Shown in pieces: positions 7,235 to 17,400 of a DNA stretch of 42,811 bases. The stretch spans positions 1 to 42,811 of the forward strand of contig NZ_VCLA01000167.1 in NCBI RefSeq assembly GCF_009600885.1. The letters run 5' to 3'. The position numbers and the translations under genes were made by a program. The DNA is from Streptomyces jumonjinensis. GTDB lineage: Bacteria; Actinomycetota; Actinomycetes; Streptomycetales; Streptomycetaceae. The notes under the pieces are model-generated. The model made no database searches. It was not told the DNA's origin and worked only from the letters and a program-made list of their open reading frames with translations. Positions within the stretch are counted from its first letter, which is position 1, and every line of letters starts with the position of its first letter.

Positions 7235-7845
7235 GCCATACCTCCCAGCGGGTGGGTGTCGGAAGCGAGCTGGGCCAGTGCGGCGCGCAGCTCGCGGCGG
7301 GCGCGCAGGGCCCGGGTCTTGACGGTGCCCTCGGGGATGCCGAGCAGCCGGGCGGCCTCGCGGGTGGTCAGCCCGTCGATGACGGTGGCGCGGAGCACCT
7401 CGCGCAGTTCGGGGGAGATACGGTCCAGGGCCGCGCCCACCTCGCCGTACTCCAGCCCGGCGAGCACCCGCTCCTCGGCGGAGGGCGCGGGATCCGGCGC
7501 GGGCTCCTCGCGCAGCGGCCGGTCCGCCCTGGCGCGGGCCCGCTGGGCGTCCACCAGCCGGCGGGCCGCGATCACCCAGAGCCAGCCGCCCGCCTCACCG
7601 CCGCGATGGGAGCGCGCGGACCGCCAGACCGTGACGAAGGTGTCCTGGAGGACCTCCCGTACGGTCTCCGGGTCCGCGCAGCGGCGGGTGAGCCGGGCGT
7701 GCAGCCAGCCCGCGTGCCGGTCGTAGAGCACGGCGAGCGCGTCGGCGTCCCCCCGGGCGACGGCCCGCAGCAGCGCGGCGTCGTCCCGTTCTCCTCTGTC
7801 CTCCCCCGTGGGAAGGTCCCCTCTCGCGGGGCGCATCCATTTCAC
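7231..7845 (-). CDS. ECF-family RNA polymerase sigma factor
   Basis: A 204-residue sigma-70-family protein of ECF type. Region 2 covers roughly residues 20-95 (ALLRAVARGDADALAVLYDRH ... TVREVLQDTFVTVWRSA ... WLWVIAARRLVDAQRARA) and region 4 roughly 125-185 (LDRISPELREVLRATV, LTTREAARLLGIPEGTVKTR). It directs polymerase to stress promoters when released from the anti-sigma protein encoded by the next, overlapping gene. Two starts are possible: GTG at 7845, where no ribosome-binding site is visible and the transcript may be leaderless, or ATG at 7836. A much longer open frame on this strand is an artefact opposite lon. It is divergent from lon. Confidence 0.92.
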   Translation of the reverse strand: MKWMRPARGDLPTGEDRGERDDAALLRAVARGDADALAVLYDRHAGWLHARLTRRCADPETVREVLQDTFVTVWRSARSHRGGEAGGWLWVIAARRLVDAQRARARADRPLREEPAPDPAPSAEERVLAGLEYGEVGAALDRISPELREVLRATVIDGLTTREAARLLGIPEGTVKTRALRARRELRAALAQLASDTHPLGGMA

Positions 7846-7880
7846 ATTCGATCTATCGAAGGGGGGCGCCTGTTCGGTTC
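7846..7880 (-). promoter_or_regulatory. Possible ECF-type promoter of the sigma operon, with inverted repeat
   Basis: On the minus strand GAACC (7880-7876) is followed after 17 bases by CGATAG (7858-7853), seven bases before the GTG start; this spacing would give a leaderless mRNA. The -10-like element lies inside the inverted repeat TTCGAT-N2-ATCGAA (7847-7860), which could also be an operator. Match to ECF -35/-10 consensus is only partial. Confidence 0.35.
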
Positions 7881-7897
7881 TCGGGCCGTCCCGCACA

Positions 7898-7915
7898 TGA
7901 TCGCTGAGAGCGAAC
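7898..7915 (+). promoter_or_regulatory. ClgR-type operator upstream of lon
   Basis: The 18 bases TGATCGCTGAGAGCGAAC fit the actinobacterial ClgR consensus I recall from Corynebacterium (WNNWCGCYNANRGCGWWS) at every position. ClgR activates clp and lon protease genes in actinobacteria. The site ends 75 bases before the lon start, a sensible activator position. Confidence 0.65.
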
Positions 7916-7947
7916 AGCGGTCGGGGAACATCTGTGGGCTCCCATGC

Positions 7948-7968
7948 ATTGAGTCCACATAGCTCAAC
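7948..7968 (+). promoter_or_regulatory. HAIR element (HspR binding site) of the lon promoter
   Basis: ATTGAGT-N7-GCTCAAC matches the HAIR consensus CTTGAGT-N7-ACTCAAG in 12 of 14 arm bases with exact spacing. lon of Streptomyces lividans is a known member of the HspR/HAIR regulon. The site lies 22 bases upstream of the lon start, so bound HspR would block expression until heat or misfolded protein titrates DnaK. Confidence 0.75.
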
Positions 7969-7989
7969 TTCACTGCCTAAGGGGAGATC

Positions 7990-10407
<2,418 letters not shown>

Positions 10408-10413
<6 letters not shown>

Positions 10414-10490
10414 GCCTCGCATGACGGCCGTCGCGTGGGCCTCCCGTGACGGCCGTCGCGTGAGCCTCGCATGACGGCCGTCGCGTGAGC
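10408..10490 (+). repeat. 25-bp tandem repeat, about 3.3 copies, spanning the lon stop codon
   Basis: Units start at 10408, 10433 and 10458 with an 8-base partial copy at 10483. Units 1 and 3 are identical (GCGTGAGCCTCGCATGACGG plus CCGTC) and unit 2 differs at three positions. The array begins within the last codons of lon, so the stop codon itself lies in unit 1. Confidence 0.9.
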
Positions 10491-10503
10491 TGCTCCCTGT
10501 GAA

Positions 10504-10540
10504 GACGGACCCCCGGTGTTCCCCGCGCCGGGGGTCCGTC
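10504..10540 (+). terminator. Rho-independent-type terminator of lon
   Basis: A perfect 13-bp stem (GACGGACCCCCGG with CCGGGGGTCCGTC) around an 11-base loop. There is no T-tract, as usual in Streptomyces. Confidence 0.8.
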
Positions 10541-10547
10541 GCGTCCC

Positions 10548-10665
10548 GCCGTACGGAACCGCGGGCATGGGCTCCGTAACGGCCGTACGGAACCGCGGGC
10601 GTGGGCTCCGTAACCGCCGTACGGAACCGCGGGCGTGCGCTTCGTAACGGCCGTACGGAACCGCG
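10548..10665 (+). repeat. 34-bp tandem repeat, about 3.5 copies
   Basis: Units begin at 10548, 10582 and 10616 with GCCGTACGGAACCGCGGGC, and a partial fourth copy sits at 10650-10665. Each unit includes the short palindrome CCGTACGG. The array ends just before the pentapeptide-repeat gene and probably overlaps its promoter region. Confidence 0.9.
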
Positions 10666-10693
10666 CTGATCACCCGTCCGCCACAATGGGCCC

Positions 10694-11521
10694 ATGGACA
10701 CCAACGCCCGGTCGGCCGGGGGCCGGCCGCTGCGCGGCGACTGCGGGAACTGCTTCGGGCTGTGCTGCGCCGCTCTCCCCTTCACCGCGTCGGCGGACTT
10801 CGCCGTCACCAAGAAGGCGGGGGAGCCCTGCCGCAATCTGGACGACGGCTTCCGCTGCGGCATCCACACCCGGCTGCGGCAGAGCGGTTTCCCCGGCTGC
10901 ACCGTCTACGACTGCTTCGGCGCGGGCCAGCAGGTCTCCCAGATCACCTTCGGCGGCACGGACTGGCGGCAGGCCCCCGAGAGCGCCGCGTCGATGTTCG
11001 CGGTCTTCCCCGTCGTACGCCAGCTCCATGAACTGCTCTGGTATCTCGACGAGGCGCTCACCCTGGCCCCCGCCCGCCCGCTGTACGGCGGGCTGAGGGA
11101 GCTGCTGACCCAGACCGAGGAACTGACCCTGCTCGGGCCCGAAGACCTGGCCGGTCTCGATATGGGCGCGCACCGGGAGCGGGTCAACGCGCTGCTGCTG
11201 CGGACCAGCGAGCTGGTGCGGTCCGGGCGCGGCAAGCGGGGGAGGAAGGACCGCAGGGGAGCCGATCTCATCGGGGCCCGGCTCAGGGGCGCGGATCTGC
11301 GGGGGGCGAGCCTGCGCGGCGCCTATCTGATCGCCGCCGATCTGACCGGCGCCGATCTCCGCGACGCCGACCTCATCGGGGCCGATCTGCGGGACGCCGA
11401 TCTGTCGGGCGCCGATCTGACCGGCGCGTTCTTCCTCACCCAGCCGCAGCTGAACGCGGCCAGAGGCGATGCGGCGGCCAGACTGCCCACGGCGCTGGAA
11501 CGCCCCGCGCACTGGTCCTGA
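10694..11521 (+). CDS. Cys-rich pentapeptide-repeat protein
   Basis: A 275-residue protein in two parts. The N-terminal ~80 residues carry eight cysteines (17, 20, 24, 25, 46, 55, 69, 74), starting CGNCFGLCC; this resembles the YkgJ-type CxxCxxxCC cluster thought to bind zinc or an iron-sulfur centre. A helical middle and a basic linker (RGKRGRKDRRG) lead to about twelve pentapeptide repeats at roughly 188-246 (ADLIG, ADLRG, ADLTG type), forming a short right-handed beta-helix. Pentapeptide proteins such as MfpA/Qnr mimic DNA and protect gyrase, but this helix is much shorter and function is not implied. Start ATG at 10694 has only a weak ribosome-binding site. Confidence 0.85.
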   Translation: MDTNARSAGGRPLRGDCGNCFGLCCAALPFTASADFAVTKKAGEPCRNLDDGFRCGIHTRLRQSGFPGCTVYDCFGAGQQVSQITFGGTDWRQAPESAASMFAVFPVVRQLHELLWYLDEALTLAPARPLYGGLRELLTQTEELTLLGPEDLAGLDMGAHRERVNALLLRTSELVRSGRGKRGRKDRRGADLIGARLRGADLRGASLRGAYLIAADLTGADLRDADLIGADLRDADLSGADLTGAFFLTQPQLNAARGDAAARLPTALERPAHWS

Positions 11522-11535
11522 CCGGGGGGCCGGTC
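11520..11535. terminator. Small hairpin between convergent genes
   Basis: GACCGG-GGGG-CCGGTC, a perfect 6-bp stem overlapping the stop codon of the pentapeptide gene and facing the muramidase stop at 11584. It is short, so a terminator role is uncertain. Confidence 0.35.
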
Positions 11536-11583
11536 CTGATCCGAGGTCAGCGCGGGGCGGTCCTGGCGCGGGTCCGCCGGTGA

Positions 11584-12435
11584 TCAGCCGTTCGCGAGGG
11601 CCACGACCCGGTCGTGCGCCCCGTTGAACTTGTCGTGATCGCCGACGATCGGCCCGGACGAGGTGTACTGCCACATGGTGTGGAAGTCCCAGCCCGCCGG
11701 GAGCGTCCCCGGCGTGGTGTTGTAGCGGGCGATCCACAGCGGGGTGTTCGCCGCGAAGCCCGAATAGTTGCCGGTGCACTGCGTCCACCAGCTGGTGGCG
11801 GTGTAGATCACCGCGTCCCGCCCGGTGCGGGCCTTGTACCGGTTCAGAAAGTCCCGGATCCAGGTCACCATGCCGGACTGCGACTTGCCGTAGCAGGCGT
11901 CGCCGTACGGATTCCACTCGATGTCCAGCGCCCCCGGCAGGGTCTTGCCGTCCTTCGACCAGCCGCCGCCGTTGTCGGCGAAGTAGTCCGCCTGAGCGGT
12001 GCCGCTCGCCGTGTCGGGGGTCGCGAAGTGGTAGGCGCCCCGGATCATGCCGATGGTGTAGGAGCCGGTGTACTGCTGGGAGAAGTAGGGATTCTTGTAG
12101 TAGGTGCCCTCGGTGGCCTTCACATAGGCCCACTTCACACCGCTGTTCCACAGGGCGGACCAGTCGACGCTGCCCTGATGGCTGGAGACGTCGACGCCTT
12201 CGGTCTGGGCCGCGCGGTCGGCGGGCGGCAGACCTCCCTGTCCGTCGTGTGCGATCACGCCCATGCCCAGATAGGCGGAACCGCGTGGGGGGATGTCGGA
12301 TGCGCCGGCGGCGCCAGGGAGGGTGAAGAGGAGGGAGAGGACTGCGAGGAGAGTTCCGGCCGCTGCCATCAACGAGCGGCGGGGTCTCCCCGGCAAGGTG
12401 AAGGGAATGTTCGTTCCGGATCTGTGCACGGTCAT
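11584..12435 (-). CDS. Secreted GH25 lysozyme/muramidase
   Basis: A 283-residue secreted peptidoglycan hydrolase. The N-terminus has a basic region (GRPRRS), a hydrophobic core (LMAAAGTLLAVLSLLFTLPG) and a likely signal-peptidase site near GAAGAS (about 41-46). The GH25 domain begins at GVDVSSHQGSVDW (Asp82) and carries the catalytic DxE pair Asp171/Glu173 in ALDIEWNP, plus the family strands IRGAYHFATP and MWQYTSSG. It cleaves the MurNAc-GlcNAc bond, like Streptomyces cellosyl. I chose ATG at 12435 because GGAGG sits 6 bases before it; a longer frame starting further upstream would bury the signal peptide. It is divergent from a MarR regulator. Confidence 0.93.
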   Translation of the reverse strand: MTVHRSGTNIPFTLPGRPRRSLMAAAGTLLAVLSLLFTLPGAAGASDIPPRGSAYLGMGVIAHDGQGGLPPADRAAQTEGVDVSSHQGSVDWSALWNSGVKWAYVKATEGTYYKNPYFSQQYTGSYTIGMIRGAYHFATPDTASGTAQADYFADNGGGWSKDGKTLPGALDIEWNPYGDACYGKSQSGMVTWIRDFLNRYKARTGRDAVIYTATSWWTQCTGNYSGFAANTPLWIARYNTTPGTLPAGWDFHTMWQYTSSGPIVGDHDKFNGAHDRVVALANG

Positions 12436-12512
12436 AGCGTGCCTCCGAAGCCCCCCGGCGGGGGGATGCGACGAGGTGACGGCATGCCCTGATGGAGCAA
12501 TATGGTGTGAAC

Positions 12513-12614
12513 ATGCCACACATGACGCTACGCGCGGAGAAACCGCACTGGAAGGGCAGCGGGATGCCGCCGTTGGTCTATGCCTGCGAAATACTGAGCG
12601 AGCTGCGGCAATGA
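12513..12614 (+). CDS. Possible 33-residue small protein upstream of marR-type gene
   Basis: An open frame from ATG at 12513 to TGA at 12614 encodes a 33-residue peptide starting MPHMTLRAEKPHWKG and ending ACEILSELRQ. Its stop overlaps, as ATGA, an in-frame ATG (12611) of the MarR gene, the coupling pattern used throughout this window. No good ribosome-binding site precedes it (GGAG is 15 bases away) and third-position GC is lower than in the neighbouring genes. It may be a leader peptide or chance. Confidence 0.25.
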   Translation: MPHMTLRAEKPHWKGSGMPPLVYACEILSELRQ

Positions 12615-12667
12615 GTGCCGGTGGCGAAAACTTTCACGGTTCCGGAAAGCGCACAAGGGGTGCTGAC

Positions 12668-13150
12668 GTGCACAGAAGCAGTACGGGGAGTGAGGCCGCC
12701 CCCCGGCGTGAGAATGGTGTGGACCACGTATTCCTCGCGCTGGAAAGGGAGTTGGCGGTCTTCCACCGCCGGGCCAGGGCGTCGTCCGGTGAGATGGCCC
12801 GCCAGCTCCACCCCGATCTGGAGGCCGCCGCCTACGGATTGCTCGTACGGCTGGAGGAGTCCGGAGCGCTGCGCGCCACCGATCTCGCGGGGTATTTCGG
12901 CGTCGGCAAGGCGACGATGAGCCGTCAGCTGCGGGCGCTGGAAGAGCTGGGTCTGGTGGTGCGGGAACCCGATCCGGCGGACGGCAGAGCATCACTCGTA
13001 CGGCTGACCGAAGAAGGTCTGACCCGATTCCGCCGAGTGAGGGACGCGCGCCGCGAACGCTATGTCGCCAAGCTCGCCGGGTGGGACCGCGGGGAGATCG
13101 CGGAGCTGGCCCGGCTGCTCCACCAGCTGAACCGCCGCGCCGAGGACTGA
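12668..13150 (+). CDS. MarR-family transcriptional regulator
   Basis: A 160-residue winged-helix repressor: dimerisation helix around ALERELAVFHRRARA, recognition region LRATDLAGYFGVGKATMSRQLRALEELGLV (about 75-105) and wing VREPDPADGRASLVRLTEEG. MarR dimers usually repress a divergent or own gene until a small ligand binds. I chose GTG at 12668, 7 bases after AAGGGG; ATG at 12611 (179 residues) would overlap the small frame before it and remains possible. The divergent neighbour is the secreted muramidase, with a 230-base gap containing a short C5/G5 hairpin, so that gene is a plausible target. Confidence 0.88.
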   Translation: MHRSSTGSEAAPRRENGVDHVFLALERELAVFHRRARASSGEMARQLHPDLEAAAYGLLVRLEESGALRATDLAGYFGVGKATMSRQLRALEELGLVVREPDPADGRASLVRLTEEGLTRFRRVRDARRERYVAKLAGWDRGEIAELARLLHQLNRRAED

Positions 13151-13160
13151 TCCAACGGCA

Positions 13161-13198
13161 CCCTGGCCCCGGCCCCGGCCCCGGCCCCGGGGCCAGGG
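13161..13198. terminator. Bidirectional terminator with GGCCCC-repeat loop
   Basis: A perfect 12-bp stem (CCCTGGCCCCGG with CCGGGGCCAGGG) around a 14-base loop made of repeated CCCCGG, between the convergent MarR and phosphatase genes. Confidence 0.7.
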
Positions 13199-13265
13199 GG
13201 CGTGATGGCCGTGGACGCGAAGCCCTGGGCGCCCCGGCGCTCGGGGCATCGCGCCCCCCTGAGTG

Positions 13266-14057
13266 CTACAGCTCCGCGAACACCGCCGTCGCGTCGTCGT
13301 GGAGCTTCCAGCGGATCGCCTCCGCACGCTCCCGCGCCGCCGCCGACTCCCTCTCCCGCACCCGGTCGATCAGCCCCTGCGCCCCCTCCTTGCGCAGCAC
13401 CCCCACGGTCTCCGTCCAGTCGCCCGCCCCGAACATGTCCACCCAGCGCGAGGCGCCGTCCGTCAGCGCGGCCACCGCGCGGACCCCGGCGCGCGGGGTG
13501 CGCCCGGTCACCGCGCGGGCGGCGACCGACGGGTCCGCCGCCGCCGTGAAGAAGCCGCCCTCCGCGTTGCGCAGCGCGTCCGCCGAGGCATGGGTGCGCA
13601 GCGCCTCCCTCGGCAGCCGGTCGAGCCGGTCGTCGAGCACCGCCCGCACCCCGCCGTCCGGGGATTCGATCAGCAGCGCCGAGTCCGAGAGCACCAGATG
13701 CTCCACCTCGTCCGCGGGGCCGCCCCAGCGGACCACGACCACCGTTGCCTGCGGAGTTCGAACGTGAGAAAGGTCACAGCTTCCGCGATGCGCGTCGGCG
13801 GTGCGCCGGATTGCCGCGGAGAGAATCCCGGCCAGTGACATATCCGGCCGAGAAGCGGACAGTTCGACCAGTGCACCCCCAAGCCGGGCGGTGAACCAGG
13901 GGACCGGGTGCTCACAGCCGTAGTCCCCCTCCGGTGGAGTCACCCCGTCCAGCACCACCAGTGTTCCCCCCTGACCCGACGCGGGCAGGGCAACGGATGC
14001 CCAGTCCTCGTTGGGCCGTTCGGGTGAACCGGGAGAAGTGGCGAGATCCATGCGCAT
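13266..14057 (-). CDS. PP2C-like serine/threonine phosphatase domain protein
   Basis: A 263-residue single-domain protein with PPM/PP2C landmarks: RPNEDWA (about 14-20), VVLDGVTPP (metal Asp37-Gly38), LSDSALLI, ALTDGASRW and a C-terminal HDDATAVFAEL holding the last metal-binding Asp pair. The order matches minimal PP2C phosphatases that need two Mn/Mg ions. The usual DGMGG motif is altered (DGVTPP), so activity is likely but not certain. Start is ATG at 14057 or the in-frame ATG at 14051, which has better spacing from GGAG; a GTG at 14084 is less likely. It is divergent from the conservon. The substrate is unknown. Confidence 0.8.
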   Translation of the reverse strand: MRMDLATSPGSPERPNEDWASVALPASGQGGTLVVLDGVTPPEGDYGCEHPVPWFTARLGGALVELSASRPDMSLAGILSAAIRRTADAHRGSCDLSHVRTPQATVVVVRWGGPADEVEHLVLSDSALLIESPDGGVRAVLDDRLDRLPREALRTHASADALRNAEGGFFTAAADPSVAARAVTGRTPRAGVRAVAALTDGASRWVDMFGAGDWTETVGVLRKEGAQGLIDRVRERESAAARERAEAIRWKLHDDATAVFAEL

Positions 14058-14430
14058 GGACTCCAGTCTGCATGACACGTTCACGCCGTCTGCACAGATT
14101 CGGAATCACTCCGTAGGGCCAGGTCAGGGGGTATTCATAAACCCTGACGGACCATCGGACGGAGCTGCGGGCGCGCATCCTGCCAAAGCCCGGCCGGAAG
14201 ATCCAGTCAGCCTCCCCGGAAAGGCCCCGTTGGCAACCGAGAGGAGTTGTTTGCCAACTCCCCAGTGATGTTCACTCGTTCAGGTGGCGGAGCGGCCGAT
14301 GCGCGCCCCCCTCCCAAAAGCACTGGAATGGTCTTATGTCGTGCCAGGGGTGGGATCACGTGTGTGACCGGTCGTCATCTCTGCTTCACGGTTCAAAGGG
14401 TGGACGAGTCAAGCAGGATTGCGAGCACCG
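14058..14430. promoter_or_regulatory. Divergent control region with two inverted repeats
   Basis: No supported gene here. Two inverted repeats stand out: GTCAGGG...CCCTGAC at 14123-14148 (12-base AT-richer loop, nearer the phosphatase gene) and GTTGGCAA...TTGCCAAC at 14229-14258 (14-base loop holding GAGAGGAG). Either could be an operator or leader hairpin. Promoters for the phosphatase (minus) and conservon (plus) must lie here, but I see no clear -10/-35 pair. Confidence 0.4.
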
Positions 14431-17400
14431 GTGCAGAAGAAGCGGCCTCAGGCCCCTCAGGTCCCTGAGACGTATCCGGCACAGGGCCCCTCGCCGGTCC
14501 CTGTCCCTGTCGCGGGCGGCCGTGCCAAGCGCGTACGGAACCGGCTGGTCATAGGAGTCGCCGTCGTCAGCCTGGTCGTCATCGGCGCGGGCGCCCCCGG
14601 GATGCTGGCCCACTCCAGGGAGCTGAGCGAGTCCCAGCGCCTGGTCACCCTCGCCGAGCTCAACCGGCAGGCCGTCACCCTCGCCCACTCGCTCTCCGAC
14701 GAGCGCGACGAGGTCACCGCGTACATAGCCGCCGGGCGGGACGGACAGAGCGGCGCGAAGAAGGACCGGCGCGAGCTCACCGAGGCCCGCAGCGCCCGGG
14801 TCGACCGGCAGATAGACGAGATACGCGGCTCCCTCCCCGGCGACCGGGCCGAGCTGCGCCGTGAACTCGCCGCCGTGCCCTCCCTCCGCCGTGCCGCGCT
14901 GACCGGCAAGGGCTCGGCGATGGACGCCCACCGGGCGTACAGCGACGTCGTCGCCTCGCTGCACGCGCTCGCCGACGAACTGGCCGACAAGACCCCGCCG
15001 CGCGCCCCGGGCGCCACCCGGGCCACCCGCGCCACCGCCGAGCTGAGCCTCGCCGTGGAGCAGGCGTCGGCCGCCCGGGGGCTGCTGCTCGCCGCGCTCG
15101 CCGTGCCCGTCCCGCCGGCCGAGCAGACCCATGACCAGGTCACCGGGCTCCCCGTCGAGGAGGAGAGCGAGGAGGGCAAGGCCGCGGCGGAGACGCGCGA
15201 CACCCTCAGCGCCGCCGCCCAGCAGGCCCGGGTGCGCGAGCTCGCCGCCCTCGCCGACTTCGACCAGGCGGCCGGCAAAGAGGCCCGTGACTCCCTGGCC
15301 GCCACCGTCACCGGGGGCGAGGTCAAGTCCGCCGAGGGCTATCTCGCCAGGCTCACCGACCAGCCCGCTCTCTCCGAGGACGAGCTCGGCACCGGCCCGG
15401 AGAAGCTGGAGGCCGCGCTCACCGCCCGGATCGAGCAGATGCGCGGCGTCGAGTCCTCGCTCGCCTCCGAGCGGATCAACGCCCTCGAAGCACTCCGTGA
15501 CGACGATGTCACCGCGCTGGAACTCCAGTTCGCGCTGGTCGGCGGATTGGTGCTGCTCTCCATCGGGATCTCCGCCGCCGTCGCCCGTACGCTCACCCGG
15601 CCGCTGGCCGTCCTCCGGATCGGCGCGGCCCGTCTCGCGGGTGCGCCCGAGTCCGGGGAGCCGGTGGGCTTCACCGGCCGCAACGATGAGTTCGCCCAGG
15701 TCGTACGGTCCCTCAACACCCTCCAGGGCAGGGTTCGCGAGCTCGCGCTGCGGGCCGAGACCCTGGAGAGCGAGCGGGCCGAGGCGACCGGCTCGCGCGA
15801 CACCCTGGCCGCCAAGCTCTCCGCCGCCCGCGCCGAACTGCGCGAGAACACCGCCGGGCTGACCGCCGAGCTCGACCGGCTGCGGCACACCGTCGACCAC
15901 ACCTTCGTCAATCTCTCCCTCCGCACCCTCGGCCTGGTCGAGCGCCAGCTCGGGGTCATCGAGCGGCTGGAGGAGCGCGAGCAGGACCCGGAGCGGCTCG
16001 CCACCCTCTTCAAGCTCGACCACATGGCCACTGTCATGCGCCGCCACAGCGAGAATCTGCTGGTGCTCGCCGGAGCGGAGCATGGTCATGGACATGTGGG
16101 CCCGGTTCCGCTGGTGGACGTGTTGCGCGCGGCCGTCAGCGAGATCGAGCGGTACGAGCGGGTCGTCATCCAGTCGCTGCCGCCGCATGCCCAGGTCGCC
16201 GGGTTCGCCGCGGACGACCTCAGCCATCTGATCGCCGAGCTGCTGGAGAACGCGACGTCGTTCTCGCCGCCGGACGCCCAGGTGGAGCTGTCGGGCTGGC
16301 TGCTGGAGAACGGCGAGGTGATGCTCTCCGTCCAGGACGCCGGCATCGGGATGACCGCCGGGCGGCTCGAAGAGCTCAACGCCCGGCTGGAGGACCCCCA
16401 GGCATACGAGGCGGCTCCCGCCGCCCGGGACGCCGAGGGGCTCGGACTGCGGGTCGCCGGACTGCTGGCGGCGCGGCACGGGGTACGCGTACAGCTGCGC
16501 GAGCAGAAGCAGGGCGGGGTCGCGGCGGTCGTGGTGCTGCCGCAGGGGCTGCTGCCCAAGGAGCAGCCGGCCGACGGCGGGCACTCCATGTCGGACAGCT
16601 CCACCCAGGTCCAGCTGCCGGGGTCGGTCGCCGAGGTCAACTCCAACGCGCTGCCGAGCAGCCCCCGCCAGCCGCTGCCCGCCCGCGAGAACGCCGCACT
16701 CGTCCCGGACGGTGCGTCCGATGAGCCCGCCGGGTCCGCCGATCCGCTGGTGGCCGCGGCCGAGGCCGCCGTACACGCGGCGGAGGCGGAGGCCGAGGCG
16801 GCCGACGCTTCGCAGGCCGACGCTTCCGAGGCCGACGAGCAGGCGGCCGACGTTTCCGAGGCGCACGAGCAGACCGCCGACGCTCCGGCCGCCGGGACCG
16901 CCGCCGGGACCGACACTGGGACCGCCGCCGGGATCGACGCCGGGATCGACGCCGGGATCGACGAGCCCACCTTCGAGATGCGGCTGCCCGAGCCGCCCCT
17001 CCCCGAGCGGGCCCGGCGGGAGCCCGCCTCCTCTGACACACACGACGCACACGCCGCACATGACGCACACGCCGCACCCGGCGTACCGGACGCGCCGGAT
17101 CCGTCCGGCGCGACCGAGCACCACACCACCGCGGGCCATCGGCCCGAGGAGGAGTCCGCCCGGGCCGGGGAACCCGAGCGGGCCGCGCGGTCCGAGCCGG
17201 CGGCGGGAGCCGCCCCCGTCTGGGACCGCGTGACCGACAAGGGCCTGCCCAAGCGCACGCCCAAGGTCGTCAAGCCCGCCGCCGCGCCTGGGGAGCGGTC
17301 CGGCAGCATCGACGCCGACGCCCTGCGCCGCAGGCTGGGCGGTTTCCAGCGGGCCGCCGAGAAAGGCCGCGCCGAAGCCGAGGCGGAGATCGCGCGCACG

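Noticed and set aside
14386..17139. 917-codon minus-strand frame opposite cvnA
   Set aside because: Composition is Gly/Leu/Arg-rich without domains; it is the antisense of a recognised CvnA.
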